DNA of 64,000 bases from Dysgonomonas sp. UBA7710 (GTDB lineage Bacteria > Bacteroidota > Bacteroidia > Bacteroidales > Dysgonomonadaceae): positions 85,732-149,731 of the forward strand of contig NZ_DLFW01000029.1 of assembly GCF_002482385.1 (NCBI RefSeq), written 5' to 3'. A program made the position numbers and the translations under genes. Under the pieces are notes generated by a model. The model did not search any database. It was not told where the DNA came from and saw only the letters and a program-made list of their open reading frames with translations. This document shows positions 8,019 to 17,244 of this stretch, in pieces. Numbering within the stretch: the first letter of the stretch is position 1; each line of letters opens with the position of its first letter.

Positions 8019-9251
8019 TCATTTCTTAAAGTTGTCTGTAACAGATAAACCCTCTTTCATTTTCTTGTACCTAATCAATGCTTCGATGTAATAATAATCG
8101 GCATAATTAATAGAAGCATCTACTTCCGATTTATTAGGCCAGTGACCTACACTGTGCAATAAGAACGAAGGTTTACTTCCCCTGCTTTGATACTTATCTG
8201 AAGATAATTCGATTAACATTTTTGTAGCTGCAGTTTTATACTCTTCAGCTTTCATTCCTTTATCCTCCAATTGAGAGAGTTCAAGTAATGCAGAGGCGAC
8301 AATGGCTGCTGCTGATGCATCTTTCGGTTCATGCGGTATATCAGGTGCGTCAAAATCCCAATAGGGAACAGATTCATTCTCAGGCAATCTGTTTAGATAA
8401 AGATCCGTTACTTTTTCAGCAAAGCGCAGGAACTGTTTGTCTCCCGTTTCCCTGTAAACCATTGTATAGCCATAAATAGCCCATGCCTGTCCTCTGGCCC
8501 ATAGTGTACTATCGGCATAACCCTGATGAGTTACTCCTTTAATAAAATGGCCGTCAATGGTATCATATACTGCTACATGGTAATTACCTCCATCTTCGCG
8601 GAATTGATGTTTCATAGTTGTTTCCGCGTGCCTTGTTGCTATATCATACAATCTCTTACCGCCTCCATTTCTTGCTGCCCAATACAACATTTCCAGATTT
8701 ATCATATTATCCATAATGGTATTATGAGGCCAGTTATTAGGTTCCACCTCACGCGGCCATGACAGTATTGTTCCAATTTTGGGGTTAAATAATGTAGCCA
8801 GTGTATCCGCGGCATTAAGCACAATTTGCTTGTATTTTTCACTTCCTGTAAGGCGATAGCCATTTCCATAACTGCAAAATATCTGAAAGCCTAAATCATG
8901 ATCATAGGCCGGAAGCATTGCCAATGGATCTAATAAATCAGTATAAAATAAAGCTGCATCGGAGTCGCTGATATTTCTGGTATTTTCATAGTTGTACCAA
9001 AGAATTCCCGGCCAGAAACCGACTGTCCACTCGCTTATATCTATAGGAGCAAGTTTCCAGTGGGAGAGACTATCCATGATATTACGGGGCATCATCTTCC
9101 GATCTCCGATTTCGGACAGAGTCTTTTGTATCTGCACATTACAATACAAAAGTTCTTTATCTACAGCTAAAGTACCTGCGACTTCTTTTTCTGAACAGGA
9201 CATAAGTAACGCGGCACAGCCAAGTCCCCAAATGATTCTTTTTATTTTCAT
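8019..9251 (-). CDS. GH88 unsaturated glucuronyl hydrolase, lipoprotein
   Basis: The 410-residue protein has a lipoprotein signal (ALLMSC, then SEKE). The (alpha/alpha)6-barrel signatures of GH88 are present: WTVGFWPGILWYNYE, YDHDLGF, MDNMINLEMLYWAA, HQGYADSTLWARGQAWAIYGY and SVGHWPNKSEVD. The two family-conserved aspartates fall in HDLGF and MDNM. GH88 removes the 4,5-unsaturated uronic acid that polysaccharide lyases leave at the non-reducing end. It is the last gene of the PUL and fits the lyase two genes upstream as its product scavenger. It is probably anchored in an envelope membrane facing the periplasm. Confidence 0.93.
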   Translation of the reverse strand: MKIKRIIWGLGCAALLMSCSEKEVAGTLAVDKELLYCNVQIQKTLSEIGDRKMMPRNIMDSLSHWKLAPIDISEWTVGFWPGILWYNYENTRNISDSDAALFYTDLLDPLAMLPAYDHDLGFQIFCSYGNGYRLTGSEKYKQIVLNAADTLATLFNPKIGTILSWPREVEPNNWPHNTIMDNMINLEMLYWAARNGGGKRLYDIATRHAETTMKHQFREDGGNYHVAVYDTIDGHFIKGVTHQGYADSTLWARGQAWAIYGYTMVYRETGDKQFLRFAEKVTDLYLNRLPENESVPYWDFDAPDIPHEPKDASAAAIVASALLELSQLEDKGMKAEEYKTAATKMLIELSSDKYQSRGSKPSFLLHSVGHWPNKSEVDASINYADYYYIEALIRYKKMKEGLSVTDNFKK

Positions 9252-9266
9252 GTTTTACTAAATTTC

Positions 9267-10934
9267 TTATTTTTCTATCCTAAACCAGTCAACATCCATC
9301 CATGAACGTGCTGTATCCGAGGCTTGATTCATTATAAACATTCCAACTTTTGCTCCTATCCATTTTCCTTGTCTGGCTTGGAATGGTTCACCTATTTCTT
9401 TATATTTCCTTCCGTCTGTACTATATGAGAAGGAGCATTTCCCTCCTTCTTTGACAATTATGCGAAAATAGAATTCCGTATTCTCCAGTTTGGTTTGGTA
9501 ATTATACTTTATATCTGTCATTAAATTGTCCAATGATATTTTCGCCAGAATTTTTTCTCCTGTTTTTTGCTCTGCATCCGTACATCCGACTTGTTGCAGT
9601 TCATAATCATTACCTCTCTTCACCAATGCGATATATGAGTAATCCCATCCCATCATTATCAGGCCGGCTTTATCTCCTTCATTCTGAAGGACAGCTGTTA
9701 CCTTCATCGTTGCTGTAAATTCAGGAGCCGGGAGTTTTTGCATCAGGAGATTGGGGATATCCCATACATTAGTAAAATTGTCAGGATAATATTGTCCGTA
9801 CATACGGATATATCCATCGGCAGAAGGGAAAGCCCATCCTTGCCGGGGATTGGCATGCCACGACCATTGTAGTCCCAGTTTTGCTGTATTGAATTCATCA
9901 CTCTCTACCGGAGTTTCCACCGGATGTACTTTACCTGTATTTGGCTTTCTATAAGAGAAAACAGGTTCACCGCAATAATTTTTATCGTTTATGCCCATCA
10001 CAGGCCAACCATCTTTCCATGTCACAGGCTGTAGGTGTATGATGCGTCCGTATGGTCCTTTGTCCTGAAAGTGGATAAACCACGATTCTCCTGTTTGTGT
10101 TTCTACCAGTCCACCCTGATGCGGACCATTTATACTGGTGTTGCCCCGGTTAAGAACTCTCTTTACCTCGTACGGGCCATATATATTTTTTGAACGGAGT
10201 GCTATCTGCCAGCCCATTGCAACACCTCCGGCAGGGGCCAGCAAATAATAATAACCATCTTTCTTATAGAATTTCCCGCCTTCCACTGTATGATTTACTC
10301 CGTCATTTCCATCAAAAATCAGGGATTCCTCTCCTATAACCTTTGTTCCGTCTTCATTCATTTCACATACGGTCATCACACTATTGAAACCGGCCCGGCT
10401 ACCGGCCCATGCATGGGTAAGGTAGACCTTTCCATCGTCATCGAACAGAGGGCTGGGGTCTATCCTTCCTTTTCCGGGAAGTACAAGTACCGGTTTATCC
10501 CATCTGCCTAAGATATCTTTTGTCTTAACTACATATATGCCGAAATCGGGATCACCCCAATAAATCATATACTCACCTTTATGATAGCGGATACATGGAG
10601 CCCAGACACCTTTTCCGTGCTGTACCTTATCAAAGAAACCCGCAGGTTCCACTCCTTCCATATAGAGATCAGAAAGAGCATAGTTTATTATCTTCCAGTT
10701 CACTAAATCCTTTGAATGGAGAACAGGCAATCCCGGAACACAATTGAAACTCGATGCGGTCATGTAAAAGTCATCGCCTGTACGAATGACATCGGGGTCG
10801 GAGTAATCTGCATAAAGAACAGGGTTCTTATATACTCCGTTGCCTTGGTCAGATATCCATACCTGCGATTTGTAAGTTTGAGAATTGGCTATTATACAAG
10901 TGAATAAACTTATCGTCAATATTATTCCCTTCAT
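9267..10934 (-). CDS. GH43 family glycosidase with C-terminal beta-sandwich
   Basis: The 555-residue exported protein has a signal peptide ending at NSQ. The five-bladed propeller comes first: base Asp in YSDPDVIRTG, pKa-modulating Asp in GRIDPSPLFDDDG and acid Glu in NHTVEGGKFYKK. A concanavalin-like C-terminal domain follows (about 345-555). This is the two-domain layout of beta-xylosidase and alpha-L-arabinofuranosidase type GH43 enzymes. Its likely job is removing pentose (arabinose or xylose) or galactose side groups. Its start overlaps the stop of the upstream lyase gene by 4 bp (ATGA), so translation is probably coupled. Confidence 0.92.
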   Translation of the reverse strand: MKGIILTISLFTCIIANSQTYKSQVWISDQGNGVYKNPVLYADYSDPDVIRTGDDFYMTASSFNCVPGLPVLHSKDLVNWKIINYALSDLYMEGVEPAGFFDKVQHGKGVWAPCIRYHKGEYMIYWGDPDFGIYVVKTKDILGRWDKPVLVLPGKGRIDPSPLFDDDGKVYLTHAWAGSRAGFNSVMTVCEMNEDGTKVIGEESLIFDGNDGVNHTVEGGKFYKKDGYYYLLAPAGGVAMGWQIALRSKNIYGPYEVKRVLNRGNTSINGPHQGGLVETQTGESWFIHFQDKGPYGRIIHLQPVTWKDGWPVMGINDKNYCGEPVFSYRKPNTGKVHPVETPVESDEFNTAKLGLQWSWHANPRQGWAFPSADGYIRMYGQYYPDNFTNVWDIPNLLMQKLPAPEFTATMKVTAVLQNEGDKAGLIMMGWDYSYIALVKRGNDYELQQVGCTDAEQKTGEKILAKISLDNLMTDIKYNYQTKLENTEFYFRIIVKEGGKCSFSYSTDGRKYKEIGEPFQARQGKWIGAKVGMFIMNQASDTARSWMDVDWFRIEK

Positions 10935-13660
10935 AAAGTAATCTTTTGATAAACAGTTTTTTCCATCACTTTTCCTTTTCCTCTCGCATTGGTTATTGTG
11001 ACCGGCTTATCACAAGTAAAATAATATTCTCCGTTTTTATATTCCAATATGGCATTTGTTTTTTCATTAGCTTCGAGAATAAAGCCCCTTGCCTGTACCA
11101 GTGTTCCATTACCTAAGAATATGATAAAGTCCTTTCCACCCTCACTTACCATTACATAAGTTGCGTTTGCAGACATATTATTATATGATACTTTTTCATC
11201 TTTTACCGACGAGAAAATATAGTCCGTCCTGCCCGGTTTACTTTTTACAATCAATCCTACAAAATCATTTGATGCAGTATCCGCTTCAAATGATTGGATA
11301 GACTCAATTGATTTTCCACCATTTTCAGTTGTTGGTTCAAATATGGAAACAAACGGATGTGTCCAGGCCTCCCCATACTGGCGGGCAGCAATAGTAAGAA
11401 AGGGCTCTTTTCCCACTTCATAGGGAACACCATGATTCCCCCTGAAATTATCGGTTGGAGGAGCTTTGATCGAGAATACTTCTCTGTCAGGGTAGCCTTT
11501 CATCCAAAGATTCATATAGATATGATTATTATCCGGGGTCGACATCTTCCATACGGCCTGATAATCTTTATCCGTTTTTACCGATTTCTTGTCCCACATA
11601 TAATCGAGGGCAAAGAGATGCCCTCCGGCAAATGCCATATCATCGCTCGGTAGCGAGTTTAATGGTTGTCCTTTGGAATCTTGAATAAATAATTCTTGTC
11701 CGAGATTATGATAGAAATAATCGTGATATTTATCTCCTTCGCGCTGTTTTCTGGAACGGAATATATCTATATAATATCCTGTTGTTTCACTGGTTCTTAC
11801 AATGCTAAGGAAACGGTTTTGATCGCTGCGGCTCTCAGGTTCAAGGAAATAAGCGTCGGAATAGGTGATATCCGGATAATACCCGGTCAATTGCCCTGAT
11901 TGCGGATAGCAACCAAGCAGATCGAAAGGATGATTGCTTAACATCTCAGGGTATTTGGATATGCCGTCTACCATTACCGTATTATGGGCCGGGAACTGCG
12001 AATAATATTCCAGATAGGGCGCCTGAAAATAAGACGATCCCCTTCCGGATTCAGCCCCCAGTATATAGCCCTTTCCATACAATTCTATCGAAATACCGTT
12101 TGAATGCATATGATTTCCTAAAGAGGCATACTGGGATATCATCAGCCCGTTCTCTTTATTATTATATCCGCTACGTTGAACAAACCAGCTTACATTAGGA
12201 GCATAGAATGTCTGAGTCACATAATCATCAAGTTTCCCTCTTTCGATGTTCGTATCCAGTATAAGAGGTTTACCGGTAAAGAACGAGTAAATCTGAGGCG
12301 GAAGTTTTTCCGGTTTCTCACTTTTCCGTTCTGCATCAGGATCAAAGAGCCTGTACATTTTAGTATATAAATTTTCATTTTCTTTGTCTCCATATTTCTG
12401 CGACATGCGTATCATATCGCTGAAAGCCTCTGTATTGATAGTATTGTAATGCGTATCGCCAAATGCGGTTATCATTCCATTCGGAAACAGATATTGAGGC
12501 AGCATTCTTACAGCTTTTCCCATCACAGGAGTGTAGGGGAGAAGATTCTGATTAAATGTATTGTCATAATCCCGGATAAAATTAGTCAGGTCCTTTGTTA
12601 CTCCCTGCGCGTATCCGGGACATTCGCTCCATACCCCGTTATCAGGATCATAGCCATATTCCATGAATTTGGTTAAAGACCACTGGCGGGCCGAGGATTT
12701 GTTGAGTATATAGTCGATATAATATTCCCGGCCTTTGCTGTCGGCATAAGCCTTATTATCTTCCAAGACCATTGCCACTTTCAGTATAAATTTGGCCTGA
12801 TGCAGGTTCCAGTTGTTTTGAGGCACACCGTTCTTTATGGTTATATCTATCCATTTCTTGAATGTAGCCGTATACAGATCCATTTTATCCTGATGATTTG
12901 CCTTTATATAAGGATATAGGAAATCATACAGACAGGCCAGTTCATTCAATATACGTTCCTGTATCACCTCAAAAGTAGATAGTCCCACAAGTGTCTGCAC
13001 ATGCCCATTATTCAGATCGACAGGTTCATTACGGTAATACATGCCTGTCATGTAAGTATCGAGAAGGTCGAAAGCGAACTTTGCATATTTCTCATCATCA
13101 GTCAGCCAATAGATAAAAGCTGCATCTTTGCCTATGCCCATTATTTGTTCATTGATACTCTCTATTCCCGAAGCGTTTGATTGTTCTCCCCATTCGAGAG
13201 GCCGCCCTTCTTTCTTTGTATTATGAAAATAAACCCCTTTGGTATCGTCCATGTAAGGAATGATATCTTCTATTTCAGGCCGGCTGTAAACCGATGCTCC
13301 TCCGCGCGAACTACCGAAACGTACTGTTGGCACAGGAGCTTTTCCATCAGCATGTGAATATACTCCACCCCGTATATATACATTGGTAGCCTTACTCTTC
13401 CAATACATCATCAGACGGGAATAAAGCCAGTCAGGTTGTATCTGTGTTTTAGCTACATATGGATCGATACGGTTCAGGATGCCCAGCTTTACCTCTTTAG
13501 CCCAGGACTCTGTTTCAATTTGTTTTTGCACGACAGGTTTATAACCGGGTATTGCCAGCAAACGGGGATGTGTCTGCGGCAGATTTTGAGGCAAGGGTAT
13601 TTGACTATAAGACAAATGGCAAATAAAACCGGTAATAAGCAATATATATAATTTTTTCAT
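10931..13660 (-). CDS. Heparinase II/III-like polysaccharide lyase
   Basis: The 909-residue exported protein has a signal peptide ending near SYSQ. The N-terminal half is an (alpha/alpha) toroid region containing NNWNLHQAKFI and SECPGYAQG. The C-terminal half is the heparinase II/III-type beta-sandwich with SLGNHMHSNGISIELYGKGY and FPAHNTVMVDG. HMHSNG matches the conserved His-rich segment of that fold. Enzymes of this class cleave uronate-containing polysaccharides by beta-elimination, giving unsaturated ends that the GH88 product would then remove. I cannot assign the PL family or substrate, which could be a glycosaminoglycan-like, exopolysaccharide or plant uronate polymer. It is coupled by overlap to the GH43 gene. 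Confidence 0.85.
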   Translation of the reverse strand: MKKLYILLITGFICHLSYSQIPLPQNLPQTHPRLLAIPGYKPVVQKQIETESWAKEVKLGILNRIDPYVAKTQIQPDWLYSRLMMYWKSKATNVYIRGGVYSHADGKAPVPTVRFGSSRGGASVYSRPEIEDIIPYMDDTKGVYFHNTKKEGRPLEWGEQSNASGIESINEQIMGIGKDAAFIYWLTDDEKYAKFAFDLLDTYMTGMYYRNEPVDLNNGHVQTLVGLSTFEVIQERILNELACLYDFLYPYIKANHQDKMDLYTATFKKWIDITIKNGVPQNNWNLHQAKFILKVAMVLEDNKAYADSKGREYYIDYILNKSSARQWSLTKFMEYGYDPDNGVWSECPGYAQGVTKDLTNFIRDYDNTFNQNLLPYTPVMGKAVRMLPQYLFPNGMITAFGDTHYNTINTEAFSDMIRMSQKYGDKENENLYTKMYRLFDPDAERKSEKPEKLPPQIYSFFTGKPLILDTNIERGKLDDYVTQTFYAPNVSWFVQRSGYNNKENGLMISQYASLGNHMHSNGISIELYGKGYILGAESGRGSSYFQAPYLEYYSQFPAHNTVMVDGISKYPEMLSNHPFDLLGCYPQSGQLTGYYPDITYSDAYFLEPESRSDQNRFLSIVRTSETTGYYIDIFRSRKQREGDKYHDYFYHNLGQELFIQDSKGQPLNSLPSDDMAFAGGHLFALDYMWDKKSVKTDKDYQAVWKMSTPDNNHIYMNLWMKGYPDREVFSIKAPPTDNFRGNHGVPYEVGKEPFLTIAARQYGEAWTHPFVSIFEPTTENGGKSIESIQSFEADTASNDFVGLIVKSKPGRTDYIFSSVKDEKVSYNNMSANATYVMVSEGGKDFIIFLGNGTLVQARGFILEANEKTNAILEYKNGEYYFTCDKPVTITNARGKGKVMEKTVYQKITL

Positions 13661-13672
13661 TGTCCTCTTTAT

Positions 13673-15625
13673 TTACAGTATCGCATTCTTTTTATGTACT
13701 TTATATCTCTTTATATCTTCTTTTACTGCAGGGATTAAATGAATTGTACAGCCCCCTCTTTCTTTTAACTGAAATTGAAGGATAGTCGTACTATCTACTA
13801 TCAAACGGGTTACTTTGACTTTCGTAACAGTTTCGGCATTATCATCATCTGTATAGATACTTGCAACATATCTCTGCCCTGTTTGAAGAAAATCAAGGGG
13901 AGTATTAATCATACGTGCATCATTATTACCTATCGTACCTAAAAACCATTTTTTTCCGTTGCGACGCGCAATTGTCACATACTCCCCTATATAATCATGG
14001 ATAACCTTTGTATCATCAAACGTCACCGGTATGTTGTCGAAAAATTCCAGCTCCGGGACTTCTTCTATCCGTGCAGGTGTATCGTACCAATATAGAGTTT
14101 GTAGCGGGCTGTAATATATTACGGGAAATGCGAGCTGGTGCGCATGTGTGTTCTTAATACGCGGATCGAAATAACAAACCGTATAATCGGCTGCTCCTGC
14201 AATCATTCGGGTGAAGGGCAATATTGTATTGTGTGTTGCATCCGGAAACTCTTCATTCCCGCGGATGCCTTCCTGTGTCAGCAGATTGGGATATGTACGG
14301 CTATGCCCTGTGGGACGGTATTCGTCATGGATATTTACCATCAGATTATTGTCCGCAGCTTTCTTCACCAATTCATGCAACCATGCAGACCATCCTTGTG
14401 TCTGATACTGGACAAAGCCAAATTTAACCCCAGCCAGTCCCCATTCTTTATAAACCGGAAATATCTTATCTGCCTGGTGCTGTAATGCATGTTGATTGAC
14501 ATATACCCATACACCTATTCCTTTCGATTTACCATATCTGAGAACTTCTTTCATATCCAGATCCGTTACTGTCACTTCACTTGCATCTGATCTGAAATCC
14601 ATAGCCGGCCCGTACCATTTCCAATCGAAAAGGATATATTGCATCTTATGCCTTTCGCAGAAATCGATACAGGCTTTTGCATTGGCTGTAGTCAGGGTTG
14701 TTTCCCGCATTATTTTACCCGGTTTTACCCAGTCGGTATTTGTTATTTTATTGGATTCGTTCAGATTCAGTATGATATCGTTGTTTTCCAATAATTTTCC
14801 GATTCTCTCTGCTGCCATTACGACTCTCCAAGGTGTCCCGAATGGGGTTACCATATCGGAGATACTATAGAGCGACACCTGAACCGTATTCTTTTTATAT
14901 TTCGATAGTTTGAACATGGCGCGGGCAAAGTCTACTTGCTGTGCCTCGGTAATACATGCATACAGAGAATCGGAAATTCTCATCGTCAAAGGGCGTTCAC
15001 TTTCATCGTCCCAATCTGATAATGGCTTCTCATAATACGGAGCTTGTGCCCATTGCGTCCACCATGCAGTAGTCCTCTCCGGCATGGTAAATTCGGTATT
15101 TTCTGCAGTAATTTTATGATAAATAGCTTCGGGATGCATTGGAAAATAATAACGGAAAGCGATTCCTTCGTTATATGCACGCACCTCTATACTCATCTTA
15201 TATTGCGATTTGTCTCTGCGTGAGAAATGGATCTTAGCACCATTATAATTATCCTTTATTTCCGAACGTTCTCCATATAGGGGCTTCCATGTTTCGTTAT
15301 GTGAAGAGGTTTCTACATTATCAAAGACCATCACATCGTTCCATGATTCCGGTTGTTTCCAGAACTTGGCTAGTGCACGTTCCCAGATATGATTATCGAG
15401 CCGGATATCCAGCTTTGACTCCAATATTACAGGTTGGTTATTGTAGCTGACGGTATAGAATATAGCCAGAGTTCCATCTGTATTTTTCTTCTGGTAAAGC
15501 CCGAATATATGTTTGCCGTCAGGTGAAGCAACCTTTGTGCGGGTAGTTTCAATTATAGATTGAGCCGAAATTGTAGCTGCTGATAACGATATAAAAATAA
15601 GGAGTGTCAATAACGCTTTTTTCAT
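13673..15625 (-). CDS. GH97 glycoside hydrolase
   Basis: The 650-residue exported protein has a signal peptide ending at ISAQ. GH97 order is visible: N-terminal beta-sandwich, TIM barrel (ILFDWKWYGPAMD, GVWVYVNQHAL, AGVKFGFVQ, HDEYRPTG, YPNLLTQEGIRGNEEF, LPFTRMIAG) and a C-terminal all-beta domain. GH97 enzymes release alpha-linked galactose (retaining) or glucose (inverting). The strand that carries the retaining nucleophile Asp reads KFGFV here, with G403 in its place. The following loop reads H433-D434-E435, so the active site does not look like the retaining type. Mechanism and substrate stay open. It lies 12 bp from the lyase gene in the same transcript. Confidence 0.9.
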   Translation of the reverse strand: MKKALLTLLIFISLSAATISAQSIIETTRTKVASPDGKHIFGLYQKKNTDGTLAIFYTVSYNNQPVILESKLDIRLDNHIWERALAKFWKQPESWNDVMVFDNVETSSHNETWKPLYGERSEIKDNYNGAKIHFSRRDKSQYKMSIEVRAYNEGIAFRYYFPMHPEAIYHKITAENTEFTMPERTTAWWTQWAQAPYYEKPLSDWDDESERPLTMRISDSLYACITEAQQVDFARAMFKLSKYKKNTVQVSLYSISDMVTPFGTPWRVVMAAERIGKLLENNDIILNLNESNKITNTDWVKPGKIMRETTLTTANAKACIDFCERHKMQYILFDWKWYGPAMDFRSDASEVTVTDLDMKEVLRYGKSKGIGVWVYVNQHALQHQADKIFPVYKEWGLAGVKFGFVQYQTQGWSAWLHELVKKAADNNLMVNIHDEYRPTGHSRTYPNLLTQEGIRGNEEFPDATHNTILPFTRMIAGAADYTVCYFDPRIKNTHAHQLAFPVIYYSPLQTLYWYDTPARIEEVPELEFFDNIPVTFDDTKVIHDYIGEYVTIARRNGKKWFLGTIGNNDARMINTPLDFLQTGQRYVASIYTDDDNAETVTKVKVTRLIVDSTTILQFQLKERGGCTIHLIPAVKEDIKRYKVHKKNAIL

Positions 15626-15711
15626 GGATATTAATATATAGTTTATTGTACGTATAGATAATCCGGTTTACGATCTTTCACAAATTCTTTATAATGTTGT
15701 TTTTACCTTTG

Positions 15712-17112
15712 TTATTCTAATGTTATTTCATCCGTAAATTTTCCAATTCTGAAATTTCCGTCCTTAAAGCTTTTAATCCTTTTTCCATTGATTACAATAT
15801 TCTCAAAACTTATATTTCCAACTCGCCGGCTATCATCATACCCTTCTATAACGGAAGGATTTTCTCTGTATCCATTGTAGTATATATTCTTAAAGGTGAT
15901 ATTTTCAATCCCTTTTCCCGGTCCGGTATTATATTTTTTGTTATACATTACACGTACATGAAAGAGTTGTCCCTCCTGAATATTTTCTACACGGATATCT
16001 TCGAAATGTATATTTCTTGCCAGATTATGATCCCCGACATTAATAGCCATACATCCCTGGTAATCCCTGTCATCTTCATCATGTTCTAAAATGTCAATAT
16101 TGCGAAATATTATATTTTCCATTACTTCATCTCCCGTCTCGGTATTTCCATGTGTCCCCAAATTGATAGGGTGGGCTATATCTGCCCAGAATGTGGAATT
16201 TTGAACAACAATATTGCGTGAATCTCCGTAAAAATCCCATCTATGATTGTAGACGGCAATACAATCATCTGAGTTGCGCATGAATACTCCATCGACAAGG
16301 ACATCTTCACAGCAGAAGAAATCGAGCCCATCACCCCATCCCTGATAGCTGAATGATTTTATATTTTGTATGGTTATATTTTTTGTCATTCCTGCTGCAA
16401 GAGAATTGTACCGGGGATTGAGAATTATTATACCGTCGACAGTTATATTTTTACAATAATCGGCACTGATACCATTGGCCGATGGTGAAAATATAATTCC
16501 CCGGCCATATATCTTGACATTTTCGGAATTACTACAGTCGATTTTACCATTCAACACTGCACCGCCTTCCAGGAATACAGTTGTATTTGAAGCAACTTTA
16601 AATACTCCTGTAGAATCGGGTTTATGAAGACCGGCTTCGAAATACATAATATCGGGGGCGTTCTTATCCGGTATCTCCTTGATGATATCGCCTGCAAACA
16701 GATGTAGATTGTGTAGCCTGTCTCCGTTAAACTCTATTGATAAATTCTGAGGCTTATCGAGCGTGAAAGTTATAGAATTGCCTTTTATCTCAGGTACGAT
16801 GCCTTTTGCCAAAGGGCGGATAACTGCAGATAATAAATTGCCGTTATTTAACTGAACACTGACTTCTACTGTTCCGGAGAAATCAAAATAGACCATTGAT
16901 GCACGGCTACGCGTATCCGCATCCACCATAGCATAATTTTCGAAAAGGTCGACCCATTCTTCACCCTGATGTCTCACCTTTACTGTAAAATCGTCATTAT
17001 GCCATGCATAATAGAATTCCTTTGGTACAGAGTAGGTTATTATCTCTGCTATGGCAACGGAAGTACAAACAAAACAAAGTAAAATAATAATCCAAATGCT
17101 TTTTAAATTCAT
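15712..17112 (-). CDS. GH28-like right-handed beta-helix glycosidase
   Basis: I place the start at the ATG at 17112 because MNLKSIWIIILLCFVCTSVA is a good signal peptide directly after it; the frame stays open further upstream. A beta-sandwich-like N-terminal part is followed by a beta-helix of repeated turns (NVKIYG, NITVDG, NITIQN, NIVVQN, NIIFRN, NIHFED, NITFKN). The GH28 catalytic pattern is recognisable in GDGLDFFCCEDV, NSDDCIAVY and LGTHGNTE, matching the DG.D, DD and GHG motifs of polygalacturonases. GH28 members hydrolyse galacturonan or rhamnogalacturonan linkages, but distant relatives act on other sugars. Directly after susD it is the first enzyme of the PUL. Confidence 0.8.
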   Translation of the reverse strand: MNLKSIWIIILLCFVCTSVAIAEIITYSVPKEFYYAWHNDDFTVKVRHQGEEWVDLFENYAMVDADTRSRASMVYFDFSGTVEVSVQLNNGNLLSAVIRPLAKGIVPEIKGNSITFTLDKPQNLSIEFNGDRLHNLHLFAGDIIKEIPDKNAPDIMYFEAGLHKPDSTGVFKVASNTTVFLEGGAVLNGKIDCSNSENVKIYGRGIIFSPSANGISADYCKNITVDGIIILNPRYNSLAAGMTKNITIQNIKSFSYQGWGDGLDFFCCEDVLVDGVFMRNSDDCIAVYNHRWDFYGDSRNIVVQNSTFWADIAHPINLGTHGNTETGDEVMENIIFRNIDILEHDEDDRDYQGCMAINVGDHNLARNIHFEDIRVENIQEGQLFHVRVMYNKKYNTGPGKGIENITFKNIYYNGYRENPSVIEGYDDSRRVGNISFENIVINGKRIKSFKDGNFRIGKFTDEITLE

Positions 17113-17244
17113 ATTTGTTCTTTTTAGGTTACAGACCTGTTTATTAGGTGTATATGTATGCAACAATAGTTCTTTATAATTAAATATTGTCACACTAGAT
17201 TTAACTCTTAATTTATTATCATGCGAAAGATATATCTTTATTTG

